From the NCBI RefSeq assembly GCF_002934065.1, contig NZ_CP018049.1, positions 5,826,501 through 5,890,500 on the forward strand: 64,000 bases of DNA. Reading direction: 5' to 3'. The notes beneath the pieces were generated by a model. That model was not told the origin of the DNA and made no database searches. It saw nothing but the letters and a program-made list of their open reading frames with translations. Positions within the stretch are counted from its first letter, which is position 1, and every line of letters begins with the position of its first letter. The DNA comes from Pseudomonas orientalis (GTDB taxonomy: Bacteria; Pseudomonadota; Gammaproteobacteria; Pseudomonadales; Pseudomonadaceae). Positions 7,491 to 17,216 of this stretch are shown here, in pieces. The translations under genes were made by a program, and so were the position numbers.

Positions 7491-8667
7491 CTCTGATTCC
7501 TTCAGAAGCCTGGATACGCGCCACTCGCCACCCCCCACACGCCGCCGCCACGGCGCTGACGCCGAGCGCGGCAGCCAGGGCCAAGCCGTAGTGACGCGCC
7601 AACAGATGACTGGCGTATTCGCCCGGCACCTGCACGAATAATCGATTCAAACCCGCCTCGGCCAGGCCATACAACCCGGCACTGAGCACCGCGGCAACAC
7701 TCGCGCTGTACAGCGCCTGCAGCACCACGAACAGCAACAGCGCGGCGGTGGAAAACCCCAGCAGGCGCAACACTGACAACTCCCGACGCTTGCGCGCCAC
7801 CGCCGCCAACGCGCCGGCGAAGGTCGCCGCAAACGCACCGGCCAAGGCCAACCCGCAGATGATCCAGAAGACCACCGACAGGTTACGACTCAACGACTGC
7901 ACCTGGGCGATGGTCTGCGCCTGGGTCGACACCAGCAGATTCTGCCCGGCGAAATACAGGCGCAGCGGTTCCACGTCGGTGAGTCCGCGCGCATACAAGC
8001 GAAACGCCGGGTACACCCGCTGCTCGCCCACCGCCACGGTGTCACCCGCCCATCCCAGCGCCGGCACGGCGCGGCCATCGCGATAATCTTCCACCGCCTC
8101 CAGCAACGCCAGGTCCGCAAACAGCCCGTCACGGGCAAAGGCCTCCAACGGCAATACCGCGCGCACCTGCACCCGCGTCCGCTGGGCCTCGACGCGCCCC
8201 GCCAGTTGCCGCGCAAAGCGCGTCTCCAGCCAGTCGCCGGGCCGCGCCGCGAGCTTCTCGGCGGCGGTATGGCTGAGCACGATCTGGTCCAGGCCCTCAG
8301 GGATCGGCGAGCCGGCCAGCAGCGGGTCACCCGGCGCGGTCGGCAGCATTTCCAAAACCAGGGCACCCACTTGTGCGGTCGCCGCAATCTGCCGCGTACG
8401 CGGTATGGCAAACGCCACATCGCTACGCCGGCCAAGCTGCTCGACGAAAGCGCTGCTGAATCGACCGCCGCCCAACGGAATAATTTCACGGGTTGCGGGG
8501 TCGGTCTCCAGGCGTTGGGTCAAACTGCCAACCAGTCCAAATTTCAGGCCAAATAACACCAGCAACGGCGCGATGACTGCCACCAGCGCCAGCACCGAGC
8601 AGGCCGACAGCCACGCATCGTTGCGGTAGTCCTGCCAGGCAAGGGACGCCATCAGGCCGATGCGCAT
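7483..8667 (-). CDS. tagS: T6SS-associated ABC transporter permease TagS
   Basis: TagS is the inner-membrane permease paired with ATPase TagT, part of the signal relay that activates PpkA. The 394-residue product has the FtsX/MacB-type layout: one N-terminal membrane segment (SVLALVAVIAPLLVLFGLKF), a large periplasmic domain (about 45-265), then three C-terminal membrane segments (VVFWIICGLALAGAFAATFA, then LLLFVVLQALYSASVAAVLS, and LALAAALGVSAVAAACGGW). I chose ATG 8667 because it overlaps the tagT stop as TGATG, the same arrangement seen between ppkA and tagT. Confidence 0.88.
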   Translation of the reverse strand: MRIGLMASLAWQDYRNDAWLSACSVLALVAVIAPLLVLFGLKFGLVGSLTQRLETDPATREIIPLGGGRFSSAFVEQLGRRSDVAFAIPRTRQIAATAQVGALVLEMLPTAPGDPLLAGSPIPEGLDQIVLSHTAAEKLAARPGDWLETRFARQLAGRVEAQRTRVQVRAVLPLEAFARDGLFADLALLEAVEDYRDGRAVPALGWAGDTVAVGEQRVYPAFRLYARGLTDVEPLRLYFAGQNLLVSTQAQTIAQVQSLSRNLSVVFWIICGLALAGAFAATFAGALAAVARKRRELSVLRLLGFSTAALLLFVVLQALYSASVAAVLSAGLYGLAEAGLNRLFVQVPGEYASHLLARHYGLALAAALGVSAVAAACGGWRVARIQASEGIRDV

Positions 8668-9371
8668 CAGCAGGCCTCCCCGAGCGTGGCGGTGACACCG
8701 CCGTCGGCATCGCGACGGCAACCGATGCGGCGCACCTGCAAGCCACTGGCGCGGGCCAGGGGTTCATCATGGGTGGCGATCACACAGGCGGCGCGGTGTT
8801 CCCGGGCCTGGGCCAGCAGGGCTTGCATCACGCGCTCGGCATTGAGCGGGTCGAGCGACGCCGTCGGCTCATCGGCCAACACCAGTTGCGGTGCATGGGC
8901 CAGGGCGCGGGCGCAGCTCACGCGTTGGCGCTGGCCCACCGACAGCGCCGCCGGACGCTTGTGCAGTTGATCGCTGATTTGCAATTGCTCGGCCAGGCGC
9001 ACCACGCTGCCGTCGTCCTTCAAACCCAGCAACTGCCGGGGCAAGGCAATATTGCCGCGTACATCGAGAAACTCCACCAGCCCGCCGGTTTGCAGCACAT
9101 AGCCCAAAAGCCGGCTGCGCAACTGGGCGAGATCGGTTTGCCGGTCGGCGCGCCACAGCCCATCGATGTCGATCCGGTTGAGTTCGAACTGCCCGATCCG
9201 GTCCGGCGCCAGCACCAGTGCGAGCATATCGAGCAAGGTGCTCTTGCCGCAGCCGCTGGGCCCGACAATCGCCAGTTGCTCACCCGCGCGCAGGTGCAGC
9301 GCCGGAATTATCAGGCTGTAGCGCTGGCTGCCGACGCCCCGGCTCTTGTGCACCGCGTTCAGGCTCAGCAT
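8667..9371 (-). CDS. tagT: T6SS-associated ABC transporter ATP-binding protein TagT
   Basis: This 234-residue ABC ATPase is of the LolD/MacB class and forms a complex with TagS. Visible motifs are Walker [10 protein letters not shown], the signature LSVGQRQRV (variant of LSGGQ), Walker B LVLADEPTASLD and the switch His in IATHDEP. The Q-loop lies in YVLQTGG. The start is set at the ATG 9371, which overlaps the ppkA stop as TGATG; a GTG at 9374 is the only alternative. In P. aeruginosa, TagT has ATPase activity and acts with TagQ, R and S upstream of PpkA. Confidence 0.88.
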   Translation of the reverse strand: MLSLNAVHKSRGVGSQRYSLIIPALHLRAGEQLAIVGPSGCGKSTLLDMLALVLAPDRIGQFELNRIDIDGLWRADRQTDLAQLRSRLLGYVLQTGGLVEFLDVRGNIALPRQLLGLKDDGSVVRLAEQLQISDQLHKRPAALSVGQRQRVSCARALAHAPQLVLADEPTASLDPLNAERVMQALLAQAREHRAACVIATHDEPLARASGLQVRRIGCRRDADGGVTATLGEAC

Positions 9372-12349
9372 CACGGCAGCGTCGACAACGGCACGCGGTA
9401 CAACGCATCGCCCGGCTCGGCATCACCGAACCGCACCCAGTTGGCCAGGTCATTGTGGAAGGTCTCGTAGAGACGGATTTTCGAATCCAGCTCGTCGATG
9501 AAGTCCTCCTGCTCGGCCACGCTCAACGACAACCACAGGTCCTGGGTCATGTTCAGCGATTTGCTGCGGTACGGCAGCCCCTCCAGGTACTCGCCCAACA
9601 GGCCGCCGTCGGCCAGGTTGCCGCCCTTGCGCAGGGCTTGCGGGTCACGGCTCATGTAGGCCGAGGCGCTGGCGATTTCCTGGAAGAAGTCCTTGGGCGA
9701 GCTTTGAGTCTTGCGCGCCGCATCGACGATCAACTTCAGCGACTGTTGCAGGTCGTTGAGTTGCAGTTTGGTCAGCATCACGCACACCTGGAACGCCGGC
9801 AGCGCCGGGTTGGTCAGGTCGCGGTCGGCGGTCCAGGCGCTGACCAGTTGCGGCGCCTGGCTGGCGGTCTTGCGGCCAAGGAAGTCCATGTGCATGGCAT
9901 AACCGACGGCTGCGGATTTGTCCGCCAGGCTCGGCGCGGCACTGAGTAACGGCACCGGCTGCGGCGTGTTGCTGCGCACCTGATGCACAAGGTTGGCAAA
10001 CACCGTGCCGATCTCATCGACGCGCTCGCCCAGCTTGCGCACATCGCCGCCCGGCACGGGGGTGTACAGGTCGCCGATCTGCGGGTTGGCGTCGGCGGTG
10101 AGGACGCGGTACTGGCTTTCGGCGCCAGCATGGGTTTTCTTGCCGGCATCGGTGCGCAGATGCAGCGCGTAGATCTTGATCTGCTTGCCCAGTGCCGCCT
10201 GACGTACTTCGGCTTCGTTCATCTGGGTGGCCGCGAACGGGTCGTTCTTGCGCAGCGCGCCGGCATCGGAGACCAGCAGGATGATGCGCCCGCCGTAGCC
10301 GGACCAGTCCATGCCGTCCACCGCCTGCATCACCCCGGCAAACGCGTCTTCGTTGAACGAGTGGCTGGACACCGTCGAGGCCTTGACCTGCCGCGCCAGG
10401 TCGAGGAAACGCTGCGGATCGCGGCCCTGATCGAGGGTGATCAGGGTTTTGGCCACGTATTCCAGGCCGGGGGTTTTCTTGATGCTGTTGCGAAAGCCCA
10501 CCAGGCCGAAGCTGACGCTGTCCAACTCGCCGCGCTCGGCGATGCGTGTTTGCAGCTCGTGGACCACATCGCGCACTTGATCGATATAGGGCTGCATCGA
10601 CACGGTGGTGTCGACCACCAGCACCACGGCGGTACGGAAGGCGTCGGCATGGGCATTGATTGCGGGCGCCGACGGCTTGGCGACTGCGCTGCTGCCAGGG
10701 TCGATGGACGCCACGTTAAGCAGCTGCACCGGCTGGCCGTTTTCGTCGAAGCTCTCTTTGGAATCAAAGATCGGCAACAGGTAGAACTGGTTTTGCGGCA
10801 CCGCGCTGGCGGTGGGTTCCAGGGCCAGGACTTGCTGGTTGTCCTCGCGGTTGTTCTGCGCCCTGGCCAACGCGCTTTTCGCCGCAGCCGGATCGGCCAG
10901 CAGTTTTTCCACCTCGCCGGACTGGCGCAGGAACATCACCGGCGCACGCCCCGAGCGTTCGGTGAATTTCAATACCAGGCTTTGCTTCCAGTCGCTGACC
11001 TGGGCGGCCGGCAGCCAACCGTCGCTGCGCCCATCGGTAGCGGCGCCGACACGCACCCAAGGGCTGCCGTCGATGTCTTTGCGTTGGTAGACGTAGAGCA
11101 CGGAAAACGCTGGCAAGGCTTTGCCCGGCGCGCTGCCCGCCTCGTTGGAAAGCTTGGCGCCGGGCTTGCTGAGCACGCGCTGGAACAGGGTTTTCTTGCC
11201 GGCCATCAGCAACGGACGTTGACCACCGTCCACTTCGGCGACGGCGACGGGCGGCGTCACCTTGGAAACGACGGCAGACGGTGGTTGGGCAGGCTCATCG
11301 CTACCGCTCAACCACCAATAGCTGGCACCACCGATGGCCAGTGCCACCGCAACCGCCACGGCGGCCAATGCCAACACCGGCCCACGGCGCTGTTCGGACG
11401 GGGCGTTGTGCTGCGTTGGCGTCACGACCGGTTGGCGCACTATCGGCTGCGGCTGCGGTTTGTCGGTGGGTATGTCGACGGTGACAGGCGTGATGCCCGC
11501 CAGGTCAAAACTCAGCGGGATCGGCAGCGGCCGTACCAAGGTGGCCTCCGACGAGTCCGCCGGCAGGTTGTCCAAGGCCAGCAGTAATGCGTCGGCATCC
11601 GGATAACGCTCCGCCGGGTCCTTGGCCAACAGCTTGCGCAGCACCTCCTGGTAACGGCCGTGGTGCACCGGCAATTCCGGCAACGGCTCAGTCAGGTGCG
11701 CGAGCGCCGTCGAAAGCGCATCGGTTCCGCGGTAGGGCAACTCGCCGACCAGAATCTCGTACAGCACCACGCCCAGCGCATACAGGTCGGCGCGACCATC
11801 GATCTCCTGGCCGCGTGCCTGTTCCGGGCTCATGTAGCTCGGCGTACCCACGGCGAAACCGGCCTGGGTGAACTGGGTGCGGTCGTCCAGGGACTTGGCG
11901 ATACCGAAGTCCGACAACACCGCCGTGCCATCGGCGCGGAACAGGATGTTCGCCGGCTTCACATCGCGGTGCACCAGCCCCTGGGCATGGGCATAACCGA
12001 GCGCCGAGGCAATCTGGCGGATCAGCGTCACGCCCTGCTCCGGGGTCAGCCCGGCGGCAATGCGCTCTTTGAGCGTACCGTTGGGCAGGTACTCCATGGC
12101 CATGTAATACAGCTCGCCGACATTGCCGATGTCATGGATGGTCACCGTGTGCGGGTGCGACAGGCGCGCCAGGGTCTTGCCCTCGCGCAGGAAGCGTTCG
12201 CAGAACGTCGGATCGGCTGCCAGGGCCGCCGCCATCACCTTCAACGCCACCTTGCGCTCCAGCGAGCGCTGGGTCGCCAGGTAGACGTTGGCCATGGCGC
12301 CTTCGCCGATCTCGCCTTCGATAACGTAGCCCGGAATCTCGATCTTCAT
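9371..12349 (-). CDS. ppkA: T6SS serine/threonine protein kinase PpkA
   Basis: PpkA phosphorylates Fha and so triggers assembly of the H1-type T6SS; PppA reverses this. The 992-residue product has a complete N-terminal kinase domain: Gly loop GEGAMANVY (15-23), Lys37, HRDVKPAN with catalytic Asp129, the DFG Asp147 and the SYMSPEQARG activation segment end. A single membrane segment follows near 325-345 (VLALAAVAVAVALAIGGASYWW). The periplasmic part ends in a von Willebrand A domain (VVLVVDTTVSMQPYIDQVRD, with DxxxS metal site) near 590-790. ATG overlaps the pppA stop by 4 bp. All catalytic residues look intact. Confidence 0.94.
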   Translation of the reverse strand: MKIEIPGYVIEGEIGEGAMANVYLATQRSLERKVALKVMAAALAADPTFCERFLREGKTLARLSHPHTVTIHDIGNVGELYYMAMEYLPNGTLKERIAAGLTPEQGVTLIRQIASALGYAHAQGLVHRDVKPANILFRADGTAVLSDFGIAKSLDDRTQFTQAGFAVGTPSYMSPEQARGQEIDGRADLYALGVVLYEILVGELPYRGTDALSTALAHLTEPLPELPVHHGRYQEVLRKLLAKDPAERYPDADALLLALDNLPADSSEATLVRPLPIPLSFDLAGITPVTVDIPTDKPQPQPIVRQPVVTPTQHNAPSEQRRGPVLALAAVAVAVALAIGGASYWWLSGSDEPAQPPSAVVSKVTPPVAVAEVDGGQRPLLMAGKKTLFQRVLSKPGAKLSNEAGSAPGKALPAFSVLYVYQRKDIDGSPWVRVGAATDGRSDGWLPAAQVSDWKQSLVLKFTERSGRAPVMFLRQSGEVEKLLADPAAAKSALARAQNNREDNQQVLALEPTASAVPQNQFYLLPIFDSKESFDENGQPVQLLNVASIDPGSSAVAKPSAPAINAHADAFRTAVVLVVDTTVSMQPYIDQVRDVVHELQTRIAERGELDSVSFGLVGFRNSIKKTPGLEYVAKTLITLDQGRDPQRFLDLARQVKASTVSSHSFNEDAFAGVMQAVDGMDWSGYGGRIILLVSDAGALRKNDPFAATQMNEAEVRQAALGKQIKIYALHLRTDAGKKTHAGAESQYRVLTADANPQIGDLYTPVPGGDVRKLGERVDEIGTVFANLVHQVRSNTPQPVPLLSAAPSLADKSAAVGYAMHMDFLGRKTASQAPQLVSAWTADRDLTNPALPAFQVCVMLTKLQLNDLQQSLKLIVDAARKTQSSPKDFFQEIASASAYMSRDPQALRKGGNLADGGLLGEYLEGLPYRSKSLNMTQDLWLSLSVAEQEDFIDELDSKIRLYETFHNDLANWVRFGDAEPGDALYRVPLSTLP

Positions 12350-13065
12350 GACGAGACCTTCACAACGATCGTGGTGATGTTGTCCGGCGCGCCGCGATTG
12401 AGCCCCAGGTGCACCAGGCTGCGCACGATTTCATCCGGTGCGTCGTGGCCGAGCACTTCGCCAATCTCATGATCCTCGACGGTCTTGGTCAGGCCGTCGC
12501 TGCACAGCAGGTAGCTGTCGCCGGGGGCGATCAACAGCTCCACCGACGCCACGTCCAGTTGCGCTTCCACGCCCACTGCGCGGGTGACGATATTGGCCCG
12601 TGGGTGCACGCGGGCATCGGCTTCGCTGAGCAGGCCGCTGTCTTGCAGGTCCTGCACGTAGCTGTGGTCGCGCGAGAGACTTTCCAGCTCACCGTCGCGC
12701 AGGCGATACAGGCGACTGTCGCCGGCCCACAGGCACATCCCGCGCAAGCCGCGCGCGGCCAGCACCACCACGGTGCTGCCCATCATGGTCACGCCACGAT
12801 TGGCGGTTTCTTCGCGTACCGCCGCGTTGATGCGGATCAGGTCGTTGCGCAGGGCGGCCGCGTATTCGTCAAGGGAGCGCCCCACCGGGACGGCGCGCAG
12901 GCTGTCGACGATCAGGCTGCTGACGTAATCCCCCGCCGCGTGCCCGCCCATGCCATCGGCGACCACCCACAGGCGGTTCTCCGGCAGCTCCAGGCACGCA
13001 TCTTCGTTGACCTGGCGGACCATGCCCACATGGCTTTTGCTCGCGGATTTGTAAGTCGCCCCCAT
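12346..13065 (-). CDS. pppA: T6SS PP2C-type protein phosphatase PppA
   Basis: A 239-residue PPM/PP2C phosphatase that removes the PpkA phosphate from Fha and shuts the apparatus down. The metal-binding motifs are present: NEDACLELP near residue 20, DGMGGHAAGD near 37-46, LCSDGLTKTV and the closing GAPDNITTIVV. No signal peptide or membrane segment, so it is cytoplasmic. Its ATG directly abuts the tagF stop (TAG ATG), and its stop overlaps ppkA, so kinase and phosphatase are translationally linked. Confidence 0.94.
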   Translation of the reverse strand: MGATYKSASKSHVGMVRQVNEDACLELPENRLWVVADGMGGHAAGDYVSSLIVDSLRAVPVGRSLDEYAAALRNDLIRINAAVREETANRGVTMMGSTVVVLAARGLRGMCLWAGDSRLYRLRDGELESLSRDHSYVQDLQDSGLLSEADARVHPRANIVTRAVGVEAQLDVASVELLIAPGDSYLLCSDGLTKTVEDHEIGEVLGHDAPDEIVRSLVHLGLNRGAPDNITTIVVKVSS

Positions 13066-13719
13066 CTACACCACACCTTCTTGTCCGAGCAGAAACTGCG
13101 CAAAATCGCTGGCGGCAGGCAAGCCCTGACACCGTAATAAACCGGGAGAAATACGCTGCGAACCGCGTCCCCACCACAGGCTGGCACCTTCGCAGGCTTG
13201 TTCGGCCAGCGCGGTCATGCGCCCGTGGGGCTCGGTGGCGGCCACGCGCTGCAGGCCGGCGAAGCGGCTGTCGACCGCACGCGGCTCACTCGCCGGAACG
13301 CCCAGGGCGTCGAGGCCGGTATTGAAGCTTTCGAAGGTAGCGCCACTGTCCAGGGTGCTGAGCAACAGCTCTTCGGCCTGCTCAAACCAGGCATCCGGCC
13401 CGCCGACCAGAGACGCGGGGTTGGTGTCGTGATCGAGCAACACCACCACGGCCAGGGGAAAATACCGCCCGACCCGGTCAATGCTCGGCATAACCACACC
13501 CGCCGCCGCATCCGGTCCGCACACCCCGGGCGCCAAGACAAAGCGCCACAGCGGGCTGACCAGGTAAGCGTTGAGCCAGTCACCGCCCAGGCTGTTCTGG
13601 CTGGCGAGCAGCCCCGCCGCCAGCCAGCTGTCCCAGGGGCCGATAAAACTCTGGGGCAAGGCGCGGCTGACAAAGTCACCGCGACTGGCCAACTTGCCGT
13701 AGAAACCCAGCGTCGTCAT
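13066..13719 (-). CDS. tagF: T6SS post-translational repressor TagF
   Basis: TagF is a cytoplasmic repressor of H1-type T6SS that works independently of PpkA, reported to act by sequestering Fha. The 217-residue protein begins MTTLGFYGKLASRGDFVSRA, the diagnostic start of the family, and continues with GPWDSWLAAGLLASQ and PLWRFVLAPGVCG. I set the start at ATG 13719, overlapping the tssM stop by 4 bp (ATGA); the frame extends upstream to 13986 but that region is tssM sequence. Unlike some homologues it is not fused to PppA. Confidence 0.92.
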   Translation of the reverse strand: MTTLGFYGKLASRGDFVSRALPQSFIGPWDSWLAAGLLASQNSLGGDWLNAYLVSPLWRFVLAPGVCGPDAAAGVVMPSIDRVGRYFPLAVVVLLDHDTNPASLVGGPDAWFEQAEELLLSTLDSGATFESFNTGLDALGVPASEPRAVDSRFAGLQRVAATEPHGRMTALAEQACEGASLWWGRGSQRISPGLLRCQGLPAASDFAQFLLGQEGVV

Positions 13720-16700
13720 AGCCGCTCCGGCAGGCTGAAGCCGCTGAGCACGCGGCTCTTGAACGGGTTGAAGGCGCTGTTGGCGCGCAATTCGTAGGCG
13801 ATGCTCGCGCCGTCGACGCGCAGGCGCAGGTTGAAACGGTCCGGCGAGTTGCCGGGGGTGAGGTCCGATTGCTCCAGCAGGCGGAACCAGGCCCACGGGC
13901 CGTCCAGCGTCACACCGGAACGCCCGCTGGCCGACGGCGGCATGATGGAAATACGCACCACGCCAATGCTGCCGGGGTTCGGCCATTGCATCGCCACCGG
14001 GCGGCTCGGGCCGTGGTCGTAGCTCAGTTGCTGGCCGTCGAGGTCCAGCAGGAACTGGGTGATGGTAGGGTCCATCGACACCGGCTTGAGTTCGAAGCGC
14101 ACGATGGGTTGCGTGCCGCCAGATCTGAAGAACGCATCACGAATAGCCGCCGCGCGCTGGAAGGTCTGCAGCACGCCCGGCGCGATACCGAGCTTCTGCG
14201 CCGCGCCCGGCTGCCAGCGCCAGGTCTGCGCCGAGGTATCCACATAGGGCTGCAGGTACTTGCGGAAATAGTTATCCATCACCCCGCCGACGCCGAAGAA
14301 CTGGCCGAAGTCATCCAGGGTTGCGTCCCGCGCACTGCCAGGCGACATCGGATAGCGCCCGGCCAGGGACTGGCGATACACGTTGACCACTTCGCTGGCC
14401 CAGGCCGCGTTCAGCTGATTACGCACCCCGCCCATCATGCTGTTGGTGGTGGAATTGACCACCGACTTGACCATGCCCTGCACCAACGGCGGTTGGCGCT
14501 CGGCATTCAGGCTGACCCGCGTGGCCGCAGCCGCCGCCTGGTTCTTCGCTTCGCCAAGCAACGCATCGCCGCTGGCACCGACCATTGCACTGACCTGCAC
14601 ATACAGCGCATTCATATCCGCCAGCAGTCCGTCGATAGCCGCCGGCTCGCCTTCGTTTTTACTGACGATACTGTTGAGTTCGGCAAAGTGCGCGGTGACC
14701 GGATCATCCGCCGCTGCGGGCGCGCTGGCGCTCGGCTGCTCCTGGCCCAGCAGGCTGCCCAGACGCTCCTTGAGCTTGTCGACGCCGCCCTCCACCGGCA
14801 CGCCCTTGGCGGCCAACTGGCGCTCTTCGGCCTGCAGGTCAGTTTCCTTTGCCACTGCCACCAACAGTTTCTTCAACGGCGAGGTGGGGCCGGAAATCAC
14901 CCGCAGCACATCGGCCGCCTGGGCCACGCTGGTGATCGGCACAAAGTCGATGTCGGCGAGCAACGCGTCCCACTGGCGCTGATAGTCCTGGAAATACAGG
15001 CGGCGCACATCGGCGGCCAGGCTCACCACGTTCTGCTGGTCGGCCTGTGCCTGGCCCAGTACCCACTGCTCTTCAGCCAGGGTGCCGGTCTGGTTCAGGC
15101 TGCTCAGCAAAAACGCCTGGCGATAGCCCTTGGCGGTGAAAAACCCGCTCAACGGCTCGCCCAACGGCTTGCCGCTCTTGCGGCTGAACACCAGTGCGGC
15201 ATCACGGCCGGCCGCTTCGTTGAGGCGAAAGTCCGGTACCCCTTCAGGCAGTTTCTGGCGCTTGACCCGGTCGTAGACACGCTGGGCCACCGGCAGTTGT
15301 TGCAGTTGGCGGCGCAGGTCGTCGATCAGGCGTGGGTCAAGACGCGCATTCGGTGGGTGACGGTCAAACAGTGCCTGCAAGTGCCCGGTCAAGGCCTGGC
15401 GCTGATCGGCCGGCAGGTCGCGTGGCAGGTTGCGGTCCCAGTCGAGGGCGATCCAGGCCTTGATGAAGTCCGGGTCGTAATGCTCATTGTCGGCCAGCAT
15501 CAGGTAGGCCTTGAGGCCTTCGTAGAGGAAGTCCGAGTTGCCGCCGCCGTGCAGTTGCTCTTCGATGCGCGTGACCAGGCGCGGGGCGAACACCGCGATC
15601 AGCAACTTGCGATAGACGCTTGCAGATTCGGCTTCGAGCATGTCGCCCTGGTACAGCCCCAGCCCCTCTGACCAGCTTGGCGAATCCCCGGCCAGGTGCT
15701 TGACCGCGTTGAGCAAGGGCAGCACGGCCACTACGTCACGCTGCGCCGGGCTCAGGTTCTGCACGGTCTGGCCCAGGGGTGCGACCTTCTGATCGACCTG
15801 GGCGATATACGCCTGGTTGGCGCGATAACTCACCCACCACAGGCTGCTGACCACCACCACAAAGGCCACCGTGGCCGCGAGAACACCCCGGGCGAGCCAC
15901 TTGCGGCGGCGCTCGACTTTCGGGTTCACCCCGACCAGGCCACGTTCGGCAAAGGCCACGGCGGTGAAGAGTTTTTCGATGAAGTAACTGCGCCCGGTGC
16001 CGCTCTGGCGCGCCAGGTGCTGGCGGTCCAGGTTCATGCTCTGGGCCATGGTGCCGATCAAGCGGTCAATCGGGCTGCCTTCCTGGGTGCCGCTGGTGAA
16101 GTACACGCCACGCAACAGCACGCGCTCTTCAAAGGCATTGGGTTTGAATACGCCCTCAAGGAAGCTCTGCAGGCAGTCCTTCAAGGCGCCGAATTGCTGC
16201 GGGAAACCGTAGATCAGGTCGCGCCGCGCCGGATCGCGTTCCTGTTGCAGGCGTTCGACCAGTCGTTCGTTAAGGCGCTGTTCCAGACCGGCGAATTCGC
16301 TTTGCAGGTGCACCAACGGGCTGTCGCTGTGCTTGCCGTCGTCCAGGGCAAAGGTCATGCCCCACACCTGGGCGCGCTCTTCCTTGCTCAGGTTGTCGAA
16401 GAACTCCATGAAACCCGGCACCAGGTCGAGCTTGGTCAGCATCAGGTAGATCGGGAAACGCACGCCCAATTGGGTGTACAGCTCCTGGATGCGCAGGCGA
16501 ATCGCAGCGGCATGGGCGGCGCGCTCGGCGTCTGTGCCCAGCAGCAGGTCCGACAGGCTGATGGCGATGAAGGCGCCGTCGATGGGTCGACGCGAGCGCT
16601 GTTTTTTCAGCAGGTCGAGAAAGCCCAGCCACGCGGCTTTATCCACTGTGGAGTTGCTGTCCTGGGTGGTGTAGCGCCCCGCGGTGTCGAGCAGCACGGC

Positions 16701-17216
16701 CTGGTCGGTAAACCACCAGTCGCAGTTGCGCGTGCCGCCGACGCCGCGCACCGCACCGGCGCCCAATTGCGCCGCCAGCGGGAAGTGCAGCCCGGAATTG
16801 ACCAGTGCAGTGGTCTTGCCCGAACCCGGCGGGCCGATGATCACGTACCACGGCAGCTCGTACAGATTGCGCCGTTCGTCGCCGCCGAGCTTGGCTTTCT
16901 TGAGCAGCGTCAGGGCTTCGTCCATGCGCTGGCGCAGGGTCGAGAGCTCTTCGGCGGTGGCCACGCTGTTGGGGTCGGCCGGGGTTTCGGCGGCCAGGCT
17001 GCGCATTACTTCGGCGGCCTGGCGGCGGGCCTGGATGATGCGCAACACGCGGTAGGCAATCCACAGCGCGAACACCAGGATGATCAGCGCCCAGCGGCGT
17101 CCCTCGGGCACCAATACGTCGAGCAACGGCCCGACAAACCAGATGATCAGGCCCAGGGCGATCAACCCCAGCACAGGGATCACCCAGCGAATCATGAAAC
17201 TGAAAAACGCCTTCAC
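13716..17216 (-). CDS. tssM: T6SS membrane complex protein TssM (IcmF)
   Basis: TssM spans the inner membrane and, with TssL and TssJ, forms the channel that anchors the tail. The 1166-residue protein has two N-terminal membrane segments (WVIPVLGLIALGLIIWFVGP and WALIILVFALWIAYRVL), a cytoplasmic NTPase-like domain with intact Walker A GPPGSGKTT (128-136), a third membrane segment near 440-460 (VLAATVAFVVVVSSLWWV), then a large periplasmic part ending in the TssJ-binding beta domain. The start is a GTG at 17216 that overlaps the tssL stop (GTGA); an internal ATG at codon 8 is less likely. Confidence 0.95.
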   Translation of the reverse strand: MKAFFSFMIRWVIPVLGLIALGLIIWFVGPLLDVLVPEGRRWALIILVFALWIAYRVLRIIQARRQAAEVMRSLAAETPADPNSVATAEELSTLRQRMDEALTLLKKAKLGGDERRNLYELPWYVIIGPPGSGKTTALVNSGLHFPLAAQLGAGAVRGVGGTRNCDWWFTDQAVLLDTAGRYTTQDSNSTVDKAAWLGFLDLLKKQRSRRPIDGAFIAISLSDLLLGTDAERAAHAAAIRLRIQELYTQLGVRFPIYLMLTKLDLVPGFMEFFDNLSKEERAQVWGMTFALDDGKHSDSPLVHLQSEFAGLEQRLNERLVERLQQERDPARRDLIYGFPQQFGALKDCLQSFLEGVFKPNAFEERVLLRGVYFTSGTQEGSPIDRLIGTMAQSMNLDRQHLARQSGTGRSYFIEKLFTAVAFAERGLVGVNPKVERRRKWLARGVLAATVAFVVVVSSLWWVSYRANQAYIAQVDQKVAPLGQTVQNLSPAQRDVVAVLPLLNAVKHLAGDSPSWSEGLGLYQGDMLEAESASVYRKLLIAVFAPRLVTRIEEQLHGGGNSDFLYEGLKAYLMLADNEHYDPDFIKAWIALDWDRNLPRDLPADQRQALTGHLQALFDRHPPNARLDPRLIDDLRRQLQQLPVAQRVYDRVKRQKLPEGVPDFRLNEAAGRDAALVFSRKSGKPLGEPLSGFFTAKGYRQAFLLSSLNQTGTLAEEQWVLGQAQADQQNVVSLAADVRRLYFQDYQRQWDALLADIDFVPITSVAQAADVLRVISGPTSPLKKLLVAVAKETDLQAEERQLAAKGVPVEGGVDKLKERLGSLLGQEQPSASAPAAADDPVTAHFAELNSIVSKNEGEPAAIDGLLADMNALYVQVSAMVGASGDALLGEAKNQAAAAATRVSLNAERQPPLVQGMVKSVVNSTTNSMMGGVRNQLNAAWASEVVNVYRQSLAGRYPMSPGSARDATLDDFGQFFGVGGVMDNYFRKYLQPYVDTSAQTWRWQPGAAQKLGIAPGVLQTFQRAAAIRDAFFRSGGTQPIVRFELKPVSMDPTITQFLLDLDGQQLSYDHGPSRPVAMQWPNPGSIGVVRISIMPPSASGRSGVTLDGPWAWFRLLEQSDLTPGNSPDRFNLRLRVDGASIAYELRANSAFNPFKSRVLSGFSLPERL